From: an uncultured Fidelibacterota bacterium
Lineage (GTDB): Bacteria; Fidelibacterota; Fidelibacteria; Fidelibacterales; Fidelibacteraceae
NCBI GenBank assembly: GCA_937862595.1
Contig: CALMFL010000106.1
Span: 1 to 8,175, forward strand
Reading direction: 5' to 3'
Length of the DNA stretch: 8,175 nt
The notes beneath the pieces were generated by a model. That model searched no databases. It was not told where the DNA came from and saw nothing but the letters and a program-made list of their open reading frames with translations. The stretch's first letter is position 1. Each line of letters starts with the position of its first letter. Positions 5,973 to 8,175 of this stretch are shown here, piece by piece. The position numbers and the translations under genes were made by a program.

Positions 5973-6314
5973 TTACTTGATCTTTTCCTCAGCCTGGAGG
6001 TGAATAATCTCATTCTCAAGCGTAGAAATTTTCATTTTCAGATCGCTGATCTGCAAAAGCATGTCATCGATGTGTTCAAGTTCCTGCAAATTATAGTTAC
6101 GGCCGGCCTCTACATGCAAAGCGGTCTTTTCTCCCAGTTCCTGATAGCATTTCAACAGGATCCGGCGCGTCTGAAAGACTTCATACTTGATCTTGCCGAT
6201 CCGGCTGAAATCTTCCGCTTTTTCCTTGGTCGCCTGATAGGCCTCGTCGATCTTGGGACTGAGGCTTTCCCACCACTGGGCCAATTTGCTTTTAACGTTT
6301 TCGGTCGTAATCAT
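5973..6314 (-). CDS. Small coiled-coil protein of unknown function
   Basis: This 113-residue protein is rich in Glu, Lys and Leu, without a signal peptide or membrane segment, so it is probably cytoplasmic. Residues 5-60 form a long amphipathic helix region (KSKLAQWWESLSPKIDEAY, then KEKAEDFSRIGKIKYEVFQTR). Residues 75-110 carry a clear heptad pattern of Leu, Ile and Met (LQELEHIDDMLLQISDLKMK and on), pointing to a coiled coil. The central FSRIGKIKYE...LGEK pattern resembles short uncharacterised coiled-coil proteins found in many bacteria; I cannot name a function. GGAG at 6324-6321 lies six bases before the ATG, and a near-consensus promoter lies just upstream. It is followed by tRNA-Leu, with which it is probably co-transcribed. 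The spacing and promoter argue that it is a real gene, not chance. Confidence 0.8.
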   Translation of the reverse strand: MITTENVKSKLAQWWESLSPKIDEAYQATKEKAEDFSRIGKIKYEVFQTRRILLKCYQELGEKTALHVEAGRNYNLQELEHIDDMLLQISDLKMKISTLENEIIHLQAEEKIK

Positions 6315-6336
6315 CTTTTGCTCCGTTCAACCGCAC

Positions 6337-6365
6337 AATTTACATGATAAATGACCGCGTGTCAA
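6337..6365 (-). promoter_or_regulatory. Near-consensus sigma70-type promoter for the coiled-coil gene and tRNA-Leu
   Basis: On the minus strand a perfect -35 TTGACA (6365-6360) is followed after exactly 17 bases by TAAATT (6342-6337), four of six matches to TATAAT. It lies in the 75-bp gap after the PurL-like gene, about 23-51 bases before the coiled-coil ATG. I saw no terminator between the PurL-like stop and this promoter, so some read-through from upstream is possible. Confidence 0.65.
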
Positions 6366-6389
6366 TGACAATATGATCTAAAAACATCA

Positions 6390-8042
6390 TCATCCGTCAA
6401 GCTTATCCGTGTTCAGGGGAATGCGGATATCGTTGTTGATGACGATAAAAGGCCCGTCGCTCACCCGGCCGATCGTCGTGGAGGTCAGGTTGTATTCCGA
6501 GGTAATGCGTGCGAGATCGATGAGGTGTTTTTCCTTGAGCGTAAGCAAAACCGCCGCCTGCGGTTCCCCGAAAATAAAGATATGTTCGGGACTTTTCCGC
6601 TCGGAATAAATTTTCGCACCCAGGGCGCCGCTTCCGGATCGCCGCAAGGCGGTTGCCAGTCCGCCCCGTCCGACCGGGACCGCGGAAACAAGAATGCCTC
6701 GTTTATTGCACTCCCGAAGGACGTCCACAATGGCGGCCAGGGTGCCGGTCATCACGCCCGGCGGCGTATAGGGCAGGTCATATCCGAGAGAACGCGCATA
6801 CGCCGATCCTTCAAGCACGCCGTTCGGGTCTCCGAGAAGACAAATAAAATCCCCGCTGTGCTGGAAGGTTTGGGGAAGCGGCACGGCCTCGTCTTTTGAA
6901 ATAAAGAAGAGGGTCACGGAATCCCTGTCGGCAGGCAGGATGCAGCTGTTGGCCACGGGTATCCCGAAAAGTCCCGCGCTTTTATTCAGGGAAGAAAGCA
7001 CAGGTTCAATTTCCTGAGGACTTTCGGCCGCGGTTTCGATATGATAGGTCAAAGCCAGGGGCTTCCGTCCGCGGAGGAAAAGGTCCACGATCGCCGAAAG
7101 GGCATGCAGCTGAACGCCGGTTTCACTGAAGGACACGCCCTTCTGCGGATAGGGGTCGACATGAAGGACAGGCAGATGCCCGGCGAGGGTGAAGGAGCGG
7201 CTTTGAAAATCAAGATCCTCTTTTTCAAGATAGTTCGACAGACGGGACAGATCCTCTGCGACCGAAGCCGGGATCTCGATCCCGGGCAGGCTTTCCTGCG
7301 GCATCCGGGATGTCCCCGGTTTGGATTGCGATGCGGTCTGGGAGTACTGCTGGATCGCCCGAAGCGTTGAGAGCGGGATCTCAAGAAGCCCGTCCTCATT
7401 GTCCAGGCTCAGGATCGGATACGCCACGCTGCGCCCGATGAACTGCGGCGGCGGGTCAAATTCTGCGCAGGCGCTCTTGAAGTCCCGGTTCTTATGTTCG
7501 GCGACGATGTATAAGAGGCCGTTGTCAAGCGAATTGAACAAGCGCTGCCGCGACGCGGTGATCAAGGCCCCGGTATGGGTGCCGACGCAGACGCGGCACA
7601 GGCGCTCCCAGGGCGTTTCATCCCGGATCAGGGCAATATGGTCGGTGTGGATGCTGGCGGCGGACAGCGACCGCCCTGCAGCGCTTTCCGCGGCGGTCTG
7701 AACGTAGATATAATAATGGTTAACGCGTGAATTCAGGTCTTTTTGCTGAGCGGGCGTTGTGACCCCCAGCATGAGGGTCCCCCGTTCATGCCGATAGCAG
7801 GCGCAGGCATCCAGATGACGGGTCGCCATATCCAGCTCGCAGCGCAAGGCAGAACGGTGGTTGCTGACGTAGAGATAATGTTCGTCGTCAATGTTGAGAT
7901 AAAGAGGACGCGATGGGTTGTACCTGAGAAAGCGCTTGTTCCGGTCGGCCGACGCCGGGTCAAAGAAAGCGAAGGCCTGGGCTTCCGGAACGCTCAGTTC
8001 GCGGCCCAATAATTTTTGCAAAAAACCATAATAGTCCGACAT
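6390..8042 (-). CDS. Degenerate PurL-like (AIR synthase/FGAM synthase superfamily) protein, probably non-catalytic
   Basis: PurL turns FGAR, ATP and glutamine-derived ammonia into FGAM in purine synthesis. This 550-residue protein follows PurL best in its second half: HVDPYPQ...FSETGVQLHALSAIVDLFLRGRKPLALTYH (294-334), SGDFICLLG (396-404), EGSAYARSLG (411-420, PurL GGSEY), SAVPVGRGGLATAL (453-466, PurL SAHDISEGGLAVAL), FGEPQAAVLL (491-500) and IGRV (524-527). In the first half NHRSA (61-65) sits where PurL has the active-site NHPSA, but the following GAATG glycines are gone. KNRD (184-187) and LLEIPLSTL (219-227) recall other PurL blocks. With Asp and Glu of the HDxSEGG motif replaced by Pro and Arg, and about 170-200 residues fewer than small PurL, catalysis seems unlikely. 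The start is supported by AAAGGA (8058-8053), ten bases before the ATG. The open frame shows no breaks, so it is a maintained gene. Confidence 0.72.
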   Translation of the reverse strand: MSDYYGFLQKLLGRELSVPEAQAFAFFDPASADRNKRFLRYNPSRPLYLNIDDEHYLYVSNHRSALRCELDMATRHLDACACYRHERGTLMLGVTTPAQQKDLNSRVNHYYIYVQTAAESAAGRSLSAASIHTDHIALIRDETPWERLCRVCVGTHTGALITASRQRLFNSLDNGLLYIVAEHKNRDFKSACAEFDPPPQFIGRSVAYPILSLDNEDGLLEIPLSTLRAIQQYSQTASQSKPGTSRMPQESLPGIEIPASVAEDLSRLSNYLEKEDLDFQSRSFTLAGHLPVLHVDPYPQKGVSFSETGVQLHALSAIVDLFLRGRKPLALTYHIETAAESPQEIEPVLSSLNKSAGLFGIPVANSCILPADRDSVTLFFISKDEAVPLPQTFQHSGDFICLLGDPNGVLEGSAYARSLGYDLPYTPPGVMTGTLAAIVDVLRECNKRGILVSAVPVGRGGLATALRRSGSGALGAKIYSERKSPEHIFIFGEPQAAVLLTLKEKHLIDLARITSEYNLTSTTIGRVSDGPFIVINNDIRIPLNTDKLDG

Positions 8043-8076
8043 GTTCTACAAATCCTTTGTCAATATTCATTTCACG

Positions 8077-8104
8077 GGTATAAAATACATCATTCCCGTG
8101 GCAA
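8077..8104 (-). promoter_or_regulatory. Candidate promoter with overlapping inverted repeat for the PurL-like gene
   Basis: On the minus strand TTGCCA (8104-8099) and TATACC (8082-8077) are 16 bases apart, a weak sigma70-like match. An inverted repeat, CACGGG (8073-8078) with CCCGTG (8095-8100), overlaps both boxes, as an operator would. The rest of the upstream sequence to the window edge shows nothing firm. Confidence 0.35.
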
Positions 8105-8175
8105 TAATGAAGCTTTTTCCTTTCGGGCACATCATTTTTGTCAAGATGCCTGTTGGAGTTCGCGCTTGTTTGCAT

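Noticed and set aside
5835..6347. Plus-strand open frame (170 codons)
   Set aside because: It runs antisense through the tRNA-Leu, its terminator and the coiled-coil gene, and its first codons are the terminator hairpin.

Overview
The window looks like chromosomal DNA of a Gram-negative-type bacterium. Every protein gene I support is typically bacterial, and one product carries a lipoprotein signal. The coding density, ordinary Shine-Dalgarno sites and roughly 50-58 % GC look chromosomal, not phage- or plasmid-like. I cannot place the lineage. The TrpR homologue with a one-base-overlapping trpB recalls the trpR-trpB arrangement of Chlamydiae, but mutS2 directly downstream of priA does not suggest that phylum. 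An uncultured or poorly sampled lineage is possible, but this is inference.

Layout, left to right. Bases 1-606 (minus) hold the first 202 codons of mutS2, cut by the window edge. Only 8 bases separate it from priA (615-2981, minus), so the two DNA-maintenance genes probably share a transcript. A 173-bp divergent intergenic region (2982-3154) separates priA from trpR (3155-3427, plus) and trpB (3427-4641, plus). TrpR and TrpB overlap by one base and end at a strong tandem-hairpin terminator (about 4648-4695). No trpA follows. The divergent region holds a credible sigma70-type promoter with a palindrome over its -10 end, a candidate TrpR operator. The simplest reading is a self-regulated module that makes tryptophan from indole.

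A lipoprotein of the endonuclease/exonuclease/phosphatase fold (4830-5582, plus) stands alone behind an inverted repeat. Bases 5583-5834 are non-coding and carry three copies of a CAAGTTTTC/T-core repeat, one of them a perfect 9-bp-arm palindrome. They may be the end repeats of a degraded mobile element. A tRNA-Leu(CAG) gene (5868-5950, minus) with its own intrinsic terminator sits 22 bases downstream of a small coiled-coil protein gene (5973-6314, minus), which has a near-consensus promoter.

The last gene (6390-8042, minus) encodes a 550-residue protein. Its second half follows the layout of PurL (FGAM synthase), but several signature catalytic residues are replaced and it is clearly shorter than PurL. 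I read it as a degenerate, probably non-catalytic PurL-like protein. That protein and the trpR-trpB module without trpA are the two most interesting items. I saw no CRISPR array, defence cluster, intact transposase or phage gene.
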